64,000 nt of DNA from Cellulomonas rhizosphaerae. Its GTDB lineage: Bacteria > Actinomycetota > Actinomycetes > Actinomycetales > Cellulomonadaceae. The notes under the pieces are model-generated. The model worked only from the letters and a program-made list of their open reading frames with translations. It was not told the origin of the DNA and did not search any database. Each line of letters opens with the position of its first letter. Within the stretch, counting starts at the first letter, position 1. Location of the stretch: the NCBI RefSeq assembly GCF_003470205.1, contig NZ_QWKP01000219.1:1-64000 (forward strand), read 5' to 3'. Made by a program: the position numbers and the translations under genes. Shown in pieces: positions 27,774-36,113 of this stretch.

Positions 27774-28736
27774 ATGGAACAGCGCCACCTCGGACGCACC
27801 GGCCTGCGCGTGTCGCGGCTGGGGCTGGGAACCATGACCTGGAGCCGGGACACCGACGAGCACGAGGCCACCGAGCAGCTGCGCGACTTCGTCGACGCGG
27901 GCGGCACGCTCGTCGACACGTCCGCGTCCTACGCCGACGGCGGCGCCGAGGAGCTGCTGGGCTCGCTGCTCGGGGACGTCGTCGCCCGGGACGAGCTCGT
28001 GCTGTGCACGAAGGCGGGCGTGCGTCGCACCGCCACGGGCGCGGTGGTCGACGGCTCGCGCGGCGCGCTGCTCGCGTCGCTCGACGGCTCGCTGCGCCGG
28101 CTCGGCACCGACCACGTGGACCTGTTCCTCGTCCAGACCCCGGACCCTCGCACGCCGCTCGAGGAGACCGCCTCGGCGCTGCGCCTCGCGGTCAGCAGCG
28201 GGCGCGCCCGGTACGTGGGCCTGGCCAACCACGCGGGCTGGCAGGTCGCGCGCGCCGCGAGCCTGCTCGAGCACGATCCGGGCCTCGCGGCCGTCCAGGC
28301 CGAGTACTCGCTCCTGCAGCGCGGCATCGAGCGCGAGGTGCTGCTGGCCGCGCAAGCCCTCGGCACGGGAGTCCTCGCGTGGTCGCCGCTCGGCCGCGGC
28401 GTGCTGACCGGCAAGTACCGCCGGACGATCCCGGCCGACTCCCGTGCGGCGTCGCCGCACCTGGCCGGCTTCGTCGAGCCCTACCTCGCGCACGCCGGCG
28501 CCGCGGTCGTCGAGGCCGTGGCGACGGCCGCGGCGGGTCTCGACCGCGCGCCGCTCGAGGTCGCGCTCGCGTGGCTCGCCGGCCGGCCCGGCATCGCGTC
28601 GGCGATCGTCGGGGCCCGGACGGCGGACCAGCTGCGCGGGTCGCTCGCGGCGGTTGACCTCGAGCTGCCCCGCGAGCTGCGTCACGCGCTCGACGAGGTC
28701 AGCGCCCCCGAGCTCGGCTACCCCGAGAGGTTCTGA
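27774..28736 (+). CDS. Aldo/keto reductase-like protein, catalytic His replaced
   Basis: This 320-residue TIM barrel of the aldo/keto reductase family has the catalytic Asp/Tyr pair in VDTSASYADGGAEELLG and Lys in LVLCTKAGVRR, with C-terminal NADP-binding VGARTADQLRGSL. At the position of the usual catalytic His (normally xxHxPD) the sequence reads DLFLVQTPDP, so Gln replaces His. That could alter or weaken reductase activity. ATG 27774 is chosen over an in-frame TTG that falls inside the -10. Confidence 0.9.
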   Translation: MEQRHLGRTGLRVSRLGLGTMTWSRDTDEHEATEQLRDFVDAGGTLVDTSASYADGGAEELLGSLLGDVVARDELVLCTKAGVRRTATGAVVDGSRGALLASLDGSLRRLGTDHVDLFLVQTPDPRTPLEETASALRLAVSSGRARYVGLANHAGWQVARAASLLEHDPGLAAVQAEYSLLQRGIEREVLLAAQALGTGVLAWSPLGRGVLTGKYRRTIPADSRAASPHLAGFVEPYLAHAGAAVVEAVATAAAGLDRAPLEVALAWLAGRPGIASAIVGARTADQLRGSLAAVDLELPRELRHALDEVSAPELGYPERF

Positions 28737-28755
28737 GCCCGGCCTGCCAGCCCGG

Positions 28756-29064
28756 TCAGGACGTGCGGGCCTCGCCCGCGAGGTCCTCGACGTCGGCGCC
28801 GTCCTCGAAGGCCTCGTCGCCGTCGGCGCCCCACTCGTCGTCCTCGTCGTCCTCGTCGTCGTCCTCCTCGGCGAGGTAGAACGGCAGGGCCTCGCCGTGG
28901 GCGGTGCCCAGGGCCTCGTCGTAGACCTCGAACGCGTCCGCGAGGACGTCGTAGGCGTCGTCGACTGCGGGGTCGTCGTCTCCGTGCTTGCCGGCGACGG
29001 CGTTGTAGTGGGCCTCGAGGGAAGCGATCAGGCGGTCCAGCGCGGCACGCGGGTCGACGGTCAT
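28756..29064 (-). CDS. Small acidic protein of unknown function
   Basis: The 102-residue acidic protein begins MTVDPRAALDRLIASLEAHY and has a central run of Asp/Glu (YLAEEDDDEDDEDDE). It resembles short Micrococcales proteins sometimes labelled 'primosomal protein' without experimental basis. The predicted helical N-terminal half could mediate dimerization. ATG 29064 follows TACCGT (29071-29076) by six bases, which supports this start over longer frames. Confidence 0.7.
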   Translation of the reverse strand: MTVDPRAALDRLIASLEAHYNAVAGKHGDDDPAVDDAYDVLADAFEVYDEALGTAHGEALPFYLAEEDDDEDDEDDEWGADGDEAFEDGADVEDLAGEARTS

Positions 29065-29141
29065 GCCATGACGGTAGCGCCGAGCGAGGCACAATGGCAG
29101 CGCGATAGGTCGAACGGCGCCGGCGACGGAACGGGGTGACG

Positions 29142-29387
29142 ATGGCAATCGGTCAGACGGGGACGAAGCGCAAGGACTGGGTGGCGGTCGGGGGGCAGTA
29201 CGAGTACCGCGTGCTCACGATCCCGCGCTCGACCAGCAGGGGTGATGCGAGCCGCATGCTCACCGAGCACGCGGAGTACGGACGCTGGGAGCTCGCCCGC
29301 TCGGTGATCTACGTGGGGGGCGAGCGGAAGGTGTGGCTGCGCCGCAAGACCCTGCGGGTGCGCAGCACGCTGCAGGAGACGACCTAG
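29142..29387 (+). CDS. DUF5703-family protein
   Basis: This 81-residue protein has core YEYRVLTIPRSTSRGDASRM followed by LTEHAEYGRWELAR and the basic tail VWLRRKTLRVRST, matching the small actinobacterial DUF5703 family. Its function is unknown. ATG 29142 is preceded by GGGGTG. Its TAG stop lies in the palindrome CTAG that also supplies the stop of the convergent M20 peptidase gene, so the genes overlap by four bases. Confidence 0.8.
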   Translation: MAIGQTGTKRKDWVAVGGQYEYRVLTIPRSTSRGDASRMLTEHAEYGRWELARSVIYVGGERKVWLRRKTLRVRSTLQETT

Positions 29388-30730
29388 CAGGTCCCGAGCA
29401 GGCGGTCCAGGACCCGCGTGCCGAACTTGAGGGCGTCGGTGGGCACGCGCTCGTCGACGCCGTGGAACATGCCCGAGAAGTCGAGGTCGGGCGTGAGCCG
29501 CAGCGGGGCGAACCCGTAGCCGGTGATGCCCAGGCGCGAGAGCGACTTGTTGTCCGTGCCGCCGGACAGCGTGTAGGGCAGGACGGTCGCGCCCGGGTCC
29601 TCCGCGTGCAGGGCGTCGACCATCGCGTCGACCAGCGCGCCGGTCGTCGGCGCCTCGAGCGCGACGTCGTGGTGGATCCGCTCGATGCTCACGTGCGGGC
29701 CGGCGAGCTCGGTGATGGTGCGGACGAACTCGTCCTCGTGCCCGGGCAGGAATCGGCCGTCGATCGTGCCCTCGGCGTGGCCGGGGATGACGTTGGCCTT
29801 GTAGCCGGCCGTGAGCTGGCTGGGGTTGGACGTGTGCCGCAGGGTCGCGCCGACGAACCGGGACGCCGGGCCGAGCGCGGCGACGAGCCGGTCGATGCCC
29901 TCAGGATCCTCCTCGTCGAACGGCAGGCCCGTGAGCTGGGCGACGCCCTCGAGCAGCGCGCGCACGGTCGGCGTGAGCTGCAACGGCCACGGGTGCCGAC
30001 CGATGCGGGCGACCGCCTCGGCCAGGTGGGTCACCGCGTTGTCGGGGTTGACCTGGCTGCCGTGCCCCGCACGCCCGCCCGAGGCCAGCCGCAGCCACGA
30101 CAGGCCCTTCTCGGCGGTCTGCAGCAGGTACGCGCGCTGCCCGTCGACCTCGACGGAGAAGCCGCCGACCTCGCTGATCGCCTCGCTCGCGCCCTCGAAC
30201 AGCTCGGGGCGGTTGTCCACCGCCCAGCGGGCGCCCCACGTGCCGCCGGCCTCCTCGTCGGCGAACATCGCGACCACGACGTCCCGCGCCGGGCGGCGGC
30301 CCTCGCGGGCCATCTGCCGCACGACGGACAGGATCATCGCGTCCATGTCCTTCATGTCCACCGCACCGCGGCCCCAGATGAGCCCGTCGCGCTCCTCGGC
30401 GCCGAACGGGTCCACGCTCCAGTCGTCGGCGCGCGCGGGCACGACGTCGAGGTGGCCGTGCAGCACGAGCGCGGGGCGCGACGAGTCCACGCCCGGGAGC
30501 CGCACCACGACGTTGGCCCGGCCCGGCGAGCTCTCGAACAGCTCGGGGTCGAGGCCCACCTCGGTGAGCAGGCCCATCACGTGCTCGGCCGACGCGCGCT
30601 CCCCCGGTCCCTCGTTGTCGCCGTAGTTCGACGTGTCGAACCGGATGAGGTCGCGGCAGATGTCGACGACCTCGTCGGCGGCGGTGGGGCCGGTCGAGGG
30701 CGTCACGGGTGCAGGCGTCGCAGCGGGCAT
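29384..30730 (-). CDS. M20-family metallopeptidase
   Basis: The 448-residue M20 protein has the metal-ligand motifs LHGHLDVVPA, WGRGAVDMKDMDAM and MFADEEAGGTWGA, and a lid/dimerization domain in the middle (about 200-320). The likely substrate is a dipeptide or N-acyl amino acid; relatives are annotated dipeptidase or acetylornithine deacetylase-like. ATG 30730 follows TAGCGT (30738-30743) by seven bases, so it is probably leaderless. Confidence 0.92.
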   Translation of the reverse strand: MPAATPAPVTPSTGPTAADEVVDICRDLIRFDTSNYGDNEGPGERASAEHVMGLLTEVGLDPELFESSPGRANVVVRLPGVDSSRPALVLHGHLDVVPARADDWSVDPFGAEERDGLIWGRGAVDMKDMDAMILSVVRQMAREGRRPARDVVVAMFADEEAGGTWGARWAVDNRPELFEGASEAISEVGGFSVEVDGQRAYLLQTAEKGLSWLRLASGGRAGHGSQVNPDNAVTHLAEAVARIGRHPWPLQLTPTVRALLEGVAQLTGLPFDEEDPEGIDRLVAALGPASRFVGATLRHTSNPSQLTAGYKANVIPGHAEGTIDGRFLPGHEDEFVRTITELAGPHVSIERIHHDVALEAPTTGALVDAMVDALHAEDPGATVLPYTLSGGTDNKSLSRLGITGYGFAPLRLTPDLDFSGMFHGVDERVPTDALKFGTRVLDRLLGTC

Positions 30731-30812
30731 GCGGCCCACGCTACCGGGCGTGGCGCGGGCGTCCGTGGGGCGCCGGACCCGTCTCACGACGTGGGCCCGG
30801 CACCCCCTCGCG

Positions 30813-32879
30813 TCAGACGCCGGCGGCGGTCAGCCCCCGGCGCACGAGCAGCGGGGCGATCTCGGGGTCCCGTCCGCGCAGGTCACGGAACGCGGCCATC
30901 GGGTCGACGGACCCGCCGCGGGACAGCAGCTTGGCGCGGAACGCGTCGCCGTTCTCGCGCCGCAGGCCGCCGTTCTCCTCGAACCAGGTCACGGTGTCCG
31001 CGTCGAGCACCTCGGACCAGATGTACGAGTAGTACCCGGCCGAGTAGCCGCCGCCGAACACGTGGTTGAAGTACGTCGAGCGGTAGCGGGGCGGGACCGG
31101 GGCGAAGGCGACCCCGGCGGCCTCGAGCGCGGCCGCCTCGAACGGCTCCACGTGCTCGGGGTCGGTCGGCACGTCGTCGGGAGCGAGCCGGTACCAGGCC
31201 TGGTCGAGCAGCGCGGCCGACAGGTACTCGGTCGTCGCGAAGCCCTCGCCGTCCTGGCGCGCCTCGAGCAGCGTCGCGACCCACTCCGCCGGCATCGGGT
31301 TGCCGGTCTCGTGGTGCACCGCGTACGCGGCCAGGATCCGCGGCTCCCAGGCCCACATCTCGTTGACCTGGGAGGGGTACTCGACGAAGTCGCGCGGCAC
31401 CTCGGTGCCGGACTGCGAGGGGTAGCGCACGGCCGAGAACAGGCCGTGCAGCGCGTGCCCGAACTCGTGGAACATCGTGATGACCTCGTCCCACGCCAGC
31501 AGCGTCGGCTCGCCCGCGGGCGGCTTGGGGATGTTGAGGTTGTTGACGACCACGGGCTGCTCGTCGAGCAGCGTGGACTGGTCGACGAGGTTGTTCATCC
31601 AGGCGCCCCCGCGCTTGGACTCGCGCGTCCAGTAGTCGGCGAGGAAGAGTCCGAGGCCGCTGCCGTCCGCGTCGAAGACCTCGAAGACGCGCACGTCGGG
31701 GTGGTAGCCGACGAGGTCGTCACGCTCGGCGAACGTCAGCCCGTAGAGCTCGGTGGCGGCGCGGAACACCCCGTCGGCCATGACGCGCTCGAGCTCGAGG
31801 TAGGGCCGCAGGACCGAGTCGTCGAGCGAGCGACGCTCGGAGCGGACACGCTCGGCGTAGTAGGCCCAGTCCCAGGGCTCGAGGTCGGCGCCCGGGACGT
31901 CGCGTTCGAGCGCCTCCGCGAGGTCGCGCGCCTCGACGCGTGCGTTCTCGACGGCTGCCGGCGCGAGCCGCTCGAGGATCTCCGCCACGGCCTCGGCGGA
32001 CCTGGCGGTCGCGTCCGACGCGACGAACGCCGCGTGGTGCTCGAAGCCGAGCAGCTGCGCCCGCTCGGCGCGCAGTCGGGCGAGCGAGAGCAGCGTGGCC
32101 CGGGTGTCGTGCTCGCCGCCGATGCCGCGGCGCGCGGAGGCCCGGAACACGCGCTGGCGCAGCGACCGGTCGCGGGCCATCGACAGCGCGTTCTGCTGGG
32201 TGGGCAGCGCGAGCTCGACGAGCCACGCGCCCTCGTGCCCGCGGTCCGTGGCCGCCTGGGCTGCTGCCGCACGGGCGTCGTCGGGGAACCCGTCGAGCTG
32301 CTCCTCGTCCGTGACCAGCACGGCCGCGGCGTTCTGGGCGGCCAACAGGTCGCGGCCGAACGTGGTCTCGAGCGAGGTGATCTCGGCGTTGAGGGCACGC
32401 AGGCGCTCCTGCGACGGCTCGTCGAGGCCGACGCCCGAGCGGACGAACGCGGTGTGCGTGCGGTGCAGCAGCCACGCCGTGTCCGGCTCGAGGTCGAGGT
32501 CCGCGTCGTGCAGTGCCTCCACGCGGGCGAACAGGCGCGCGTCGAGGTAGATCGCGTCCATGTGCGCGGCGAGCAGGGGCGCGATCTCCTGCTCGACGGC
32601 CTCGAGGCCCGGCGTCGAGTCGGCGCTCGACTGGTTGAAGAACGCGGTCAGCGACCGGTGCAGCAGGCGGCCCGCGCGCTCGAGCGCGACGAGCGTGTTG
32701 TCGACCGTCGCGGGCTCGGGGTCGGACGCGATGGCGTCCACCTGAGCGCGGTGCTCGGCCATGCCGGCGAGGATCGCGGGGCGGTAGTGCTCCTCACGGA
32801 TCCGACGGTAGTCGGGCAGTCCGTAAGGCAGCGAGGAGGGGGTGGCGAACGGGTTGTCGGCGTCGAGCGCTGCAGTCAT
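30813..32879 (-). CDS. M3-family oligopeptidase (Dcp-like)
   Basis: The 688-residue zinc peptidase has active-site MFHEFGHALHGLF (HExxH) and a downstream Glu in YPSQVNEMWAWEP. FNHVFGGGYSAGYYSYIWSE near the C-terminus is the substrate-binding Tyr/Gly region typical of peptidyl-dipeptidase Dcp. It cleaves short peptides in the cytoplasm. I take ATG 32879 (MTAALDADNPF); upstream in-frame ATGs exist at 32888 and 32891. Confidence 0.92.
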   Translation of the reverse strand: MTAALDADNPFATPSSLPYGLPDYRRIREEHYRPAILAGMAEHRAQVDAIASDPEPATVDNTLVALERAGRLLHRSLTAFFNQSSADSTPGLEAVEQEIAPLLAAHMDAIYLDARLFARVEALHDADLDLEPDTAWLLHRTHTAFVRSGVGLDEPSQERLRALNAEITSLETTFGRDLLAAQNAAAVLVTDEEQLDGFPDDARAAAAQAATDRGHEGAWLVELALPTQQNALSMARDRSLRQRVFRASARRGIGGEHDTRATLLSLARLRAERAQLLGFEHHAAFVASDATARSAEAVAEILERLAPAAVENARVEARDLAEALERDVPGADLEPWDWAYYAERVRSERRSLDDSVLRPYLELERVMADGVFRAATELYGLTFAERDDLVGYHPDVRVFEVFDADGSGLGLFLADYWTRESKRGGAWMNNLVDQSTLLDEQPVVVNNLNIPKPPAGEPTLLAWDEVITMFHEFGHALHGLFSAVRYPSQSGTEVPRDFVEYPSQVNEMWAWEPRILAAYAVHHETGNPMPAEWVATLLEARQDGEGFATTEYLSAALLDQAWYRLAPDDVPTDPEHVEPFEAAALEAAGVAFAPVPPRYRSTYFNHVFGGGYSAGYYSYIWSEVLDADTVTWFEENGGLRRENGDAFRAKLLSRGGSVDPMAAFRDLRGRDPEIAPLLVRRGLTAAGV

Positions 32880-32917
32880 GCGGGCCATCATCACCCATCG
32901 GCCTGCGCTCCGCCGGG

Positions 32918-33937
32918 TCAGGAGTGCGCCGCCAGGAACGCGTCCTCGGCGGCGTAGTCGAAGAAGTCGCCGTCGCCCTCCATCCGGGCGAAGCCGGGGA
33001 AGCGCTGCCGCCAGTCCGCGCCCGCCGCGACGTCGACGAGCCACTCGACGGCCGCCGCGACCGTGTCCCCGTACCCGCCGGGCGCGACGTACCCCAGCAG
33101 CTCGTGGGCCCGCGCCATGTCGAGCACGAGCGGGGTGGGCACGGCCCACGGCGTGCTCCCGATGCCCCCGACCGGCTCGCCGGGCAGCCGGACGATGCGG
33201 GACGTCGTGCCCATGACGCCGTCGACCAGGGTCGCGATCTCGGCGACCGTGGGCGCGTCCGGATCCACCGCGTTGAGCACGCGGTGCCCCGGCGTCGCCG
33301 CGGCGAGTCGGACGAGCTCGCCGAGCACCGCGGTCGACGTGGGGTGGAACCGGCTCTCGCCGTCGTAGGCCAGGAGCCGCACGTCGCGGCCGTCGAGGGC
33401 ACGCTTGACGAAGACCCACTCGCGCGGCTGGATGCAGCCCGGGCCGTGGATCGCGCCCGGCCGCAGGATCGTCGTCGGGACGTTGGACGCGGCCCACGCC
33501 TGCTCGAGCGCGACCTTGCCGGTCGCGTAGGAGTCGCGCCCGGGGGCGACCGTGGCCTGGTCCTCGCCGATCGGCACCGGGAACGTGCCGAAGGTCTCCG
33601 ACTCGAAGCCGTCACCCTGGTCGTCGACGTACACGGCGGCGCTCGAGACGACGATCGCCGAGCCGATGTCTGCGGAGTGCGCGAGCAGGGCGGAGGCGTC
33701 CCGGTCGTCGTACGCCACGACGTCGACGACGACGTCCACGCCGCCGCGCACGGCCGCGGCGAGCGACTCGGCGTCATGACGATCACCGACGACCGGCTCC
33801 GCACCCCAGGCCCGCACGCCCTCGACCGAGCGGGTCCCGCGCGTCAGCACGCGCACGTCCCAGCCGTCCGCGACGAGCGCGGGCACAGCCGCTCGGCCGA
33901 TCTGTCCGCTGCCACCGATCACGAGCGCCGTCGCCAT
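32918..33937 (-). CDS. NAD-dependent epimerase/dehydratase-family protein
   Basis: This 339-residue extended short-chain dehydrogenase has N-terminal VIGGSGQIGRAAVPAL for the dinucleotide, IVVSSAAVYVDDQG for the catalytic Ser region, and the Tyr/Lys pair in YATGKVALE. The sugar-nucleotide or other substrate is not evident. TACGGT (33945-33950) lies seven bases before ATG 33937, so it is likely leaderless. Confidence 0.88.
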   Translation of the reverse strand: MATALVIGGSGQIGRAAVPALVADGWDVRVLTRGTRSVEGVRAWGAEPVVGDRHDAESLAAAVRGGVDVVVDVVAYDDRDASALLAHSADIGSAIVVSSAAVYVDDQGDGFESETFGTFPVPIGEDQATVAPGRDSYATGKVALEQAWAASNVPTTILRPGAIHGPGCIQPREWVFVKRALDGRDVRLLAYDGESRFHPTSTAVLGELVRLAAATPGHRVLNAVDPDAPTVAEIATLVDGVMGTTSRIVRLPGEPVGGIGSTPWAVPTPLVLDMARAHELLGYVAPGGYGDTVAAAVEWLVDVAAGADWRQRFPGFARMEGDGDFFDYAAEDAFLAAHS

Positions 33938-33995
33938 GCTCCCGACCGTAGGGGCCCTTGCGCCCGTGCGCGAGCACTTCTGCTCGCGGCAGACC

Positions 33996-35111
33996 TCAGG
34001 CCAGGACCGCTGCCGGGGAGGTGAACGGGTAGCCGTGCGCGCGAGCGACGGCATCGTTGGTCAGCGCGCCCGCATGCGTCGTGAGCCCGCCGGCGAGCGC
34101 CGGGTCGGCCGCGAGTGCCGCACGCCATCCCTGGTCCGCGAGCGCGGACAGGTAGGGCAGCGTCACGTTGGTCAGCGCGTGCGTCGAGGTGACCGGCACG
34201 GCGCCGGGCATGTTCGCGACGCAGTAGAACAGCGCGTCGTGGACCCGGAACGTCGGCTCGTCGTGCGTGGTGGGGCGGGTGGACTCGAAGCAGCCGCCCT
34301 GGTCGACCGCGACGTCGACGAGCACCGACCCGGGCCGCATGCGCGCGACGAGCTCGTCGGTCACGAGCTTGGGTGCCTTCGCGCCGGGCACGAGCACCGC
34401 GCCGATGACCACGTCGGCGTCGGCGACCTCGCGGGCGAGGGTCCAGGCGTTGGAGGCCAAGGTCCGGACGCGGCCCCCGAACTCGGCGTCGACCTCGCGC
34501 AGGCGGGGCATCGACAGGTCGAGCATCGTCACGTCGGCCCGCATGCCCACCGCGATCTCGGCGGCGTGCCGCCCGACGACGCCCGCACCGAGCACCACGA
34601 CGCGCGCGGCGTCGACCCCGGGCACTCCCCCGAGCAGCAGGCCCGCGCCGCCCTCGTTGCGCATGAGGTGGTAGGCGGCGACCTGCGTGGACAGCCGCCC
34701 GGCGACCTCGCTCATGGGTGCGAGCAGCGGGAGCGAACCGTCGGCGGCGCGGACGGTCTCGTACGCGATGCCGGTGGTCCCCGCGGCCAGCAGAGCGTCC
34801 GTCGTCGGGCGATCGGCGGCGAGGTGCAGGTAGGTGAACAGCACCTGCCCGTCGCGCAGCAGGCTGTGCTCGGGTCCGACGGGCTCCTTGACCTTGCAGA
34901 CGATGTCGGCGGCCCAGGCCTCCTGCGCGCTCGCGACGATCCGCGCGCCGGCCGCCACGTACTCCTCGTCGCCGATCGCCGAGCCGACGCCCGCACCGCT
35001 CTCGACGAGCACCTCGTGGCCCGCGAGCGCCAGGTGGTGGGCACCTGCCGGGGTGAGCGCGACGCGGTACTCGCGGTTCTTGGTCTCCCGGGGGATGCCG
35101 ATGCTCGTCAT
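33996..35111 (-). CDS. ald: Alanine dehydrogenase
   Basis: Ald interconverts L-alanine and pyruvate plus ammonia with NAD. The 371-residue protein starts MTSIGIPRETKNREYRVALT, has CKVKEPVGPEH with the catalytic Lys, LFTYLHLAADRP with catalytic His, and the Rossmann motif VVVLGAGVVGRHAAEIAVG. VDVAVDQGGCFESTRPTTH is characteristic. The frame stays open for kilobases upstream only as a GC-rich antisense artefact; homology and ATG 35111 fix the start. Confidence 0.95.
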   Translation of the reverse strand: MTSIGIPRETKNREYRVALTPAGAHHLALAGHEVLVESGAGVGSAIGDEEYVAAGARIVASAQEAWAADIVCKVKEPVGPEHSLLRDGQVLFTYLHLAADRPTTDALLAAGTTGIAYETVRAADGSLPLLAPMSEVAGRLSTQVAAYHLMRNEGGAGLLLGGVPGVDAARVVVLGAGVVGRHAAEIAVGMRADVTMLDLSMPRLREVDAEFGGRVRTLASNAWTLAREVADADVVIGAVLVPGAKAPKLVTDELVARMRPGSVLVDVAVDQGGCFESTRPTTHDEPTFRVHDALFYCVANMPGAVPVTSTHALTNVTLPYLSALADQGWRAALAADPALAGGLTTHAGALTNDAVARAHGYPFTSPAAVLA

Positions 35112-35162
35112 CCGCCCAGCATCGCCGGTTTCCCCGTCTCGCGCCCGGGCTGCTGCGGCGGG

Positions 35163-35957
35163 ATGATCGACGCGACGAGGGGGGTCGTCGTGGGGGTCTA
35201 CCGCAAGTCGCGCCCGGGTGCGCCTGCTGGGTTCTTCGCGTGCGAGGCGGCCGGGCTCCGCTGGCTCGACGACGCGGGCGGGGCGCCGGTCGTGGAGGTT
35301 CTGGGCGTCGACGACGACCACCTGGACCTCGTCAGGCTCGAGCCCGTCGCGGCGACGCGCGAGGCGGCCCGAGCTTTCGGGGCCGCCCTCGCCGCGACGC
35401 ACGCCGCTGGCGCGCCCGCGTTCGGCGCCGGCCCGCCGGGATGGGCTGGTGACGGGTTCTTCGGCCCGCTCGACTCGCCCCAGACGATGCCGGCCGGGCA
35501 CTTCGCGCGGTGGGGCCCGTTTCTGGCGGCCTGTCGCCTCGCCCCGCTCGACTGCGACCTGCGCCAGGCGGGTATCTCGATGCCCGGCCTGGCGATCCTC
35601 GGCGAGCGCCTGCGCGGTGGCGCGCTGGACGACGACGAGCCGCCCGCCCGGCTGCACGGTGACCTGTGGTCGGGGAACGTGGTGTGGACGGCTGGAGGTG
35701 CCACCCTCATCGACCCCGCCGCGCACGGGGGGCACCGCGAGAGCGACCTCGCGATGCTCGCGCTGTTCGGGCTCCCCCACCTCGACGACGTCTTCGAGGC
35801 GTACGACGAGATCGCGCCGCTCAGGCGCGGGTGGCGCCATCGGGTCGCCCTGCACCAGGTGTACCCGGTCGGCGTGCACGCCCTGCTCTTCGGCGGCGCC
35901 TACCTGCACGAGCTGGCGGACGTGATCGACCGTGCGGTCCAGGAAATCGCGCGTTGA
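35163..35957 (+). CDS. Fructosamine kinase-like protein
   Basis: This 264-residue kinase-like protein has RLHGDLWSGNVVW (catalytic-loop Asp and Asn) and LIDPAAHGGHRESDLAML (metal-binding Asp), the pair that defines fructosamine-3-kinases. It probably phosphorylates glycated amines for repair or catabolism. The start is uncertain: ATG 35163 lacks a clear ribosome site, and GTG codons shortly downstream (VVVGVYRK) are possible. It diverges from ald across 51 bases. Confidence 0.87.
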   Translation: MIDATRGVVVGVYRKSRPGAPAGFFACEAAGLRWLDDAGGAPVVEVLGVDDDHLDLVRLEPVAATREAARAFGAALAATHAAGAPAFGAGPPGWAGDGFFGPLDSPQTMPAGHFARWGPFLAACRLAPLDCDLRQAGISMPGLAILGERLRGGALDDDEPPARLHGDLWSGNVVWTAGGATLIDPAAHGGHRESDLAMLALFGLPHLDDVFEAYDEIAPLRRGWRHRVALHQVYPVGVHALLFGGAYLHELADVIDRAVQEIAR

Positions 35958-35988
35958 TCGGATCGTCTTTCGCCTGATTGTCGACATC

Positions 35989-36017
35989 TTGCGGGCTCCT
36001 GTCGGGATATGTACCGT
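35989..36017 (+). promoter_or_regulatory. Promoter for the GH87-like glucanase
   Basis: TTGCGG (35989-35994) and TACCGT (36012-36017) are separated by 17 bases, predicting a start near 36024 and a ~90-base leader. An 8-base palindrome TGTCGACA (35979-35986) abuts the -35 and could be an operator. An in-frame ATG at 36009 lies on the -10, so it is not the start codon. Confidence 0.55.
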
Positions 36018-36113
36018 TTGACCGCACCCCGGGCTCGCGCCGCGCGCCCGGCCCTCACTCGCCGGGCGGCCAACGACGGTCGCGCCGGCACGTCGGACAG
36101 AGAGGTCCGCATC

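Noticed and set aside
36009-36113. Upstream start of the glucanase at ATG 36009
   Set aside because: The ATG lies on the predicted -10 element, the added 35 residues are not signal-peptide-like, and GTG 36114 has a good ribosome site.
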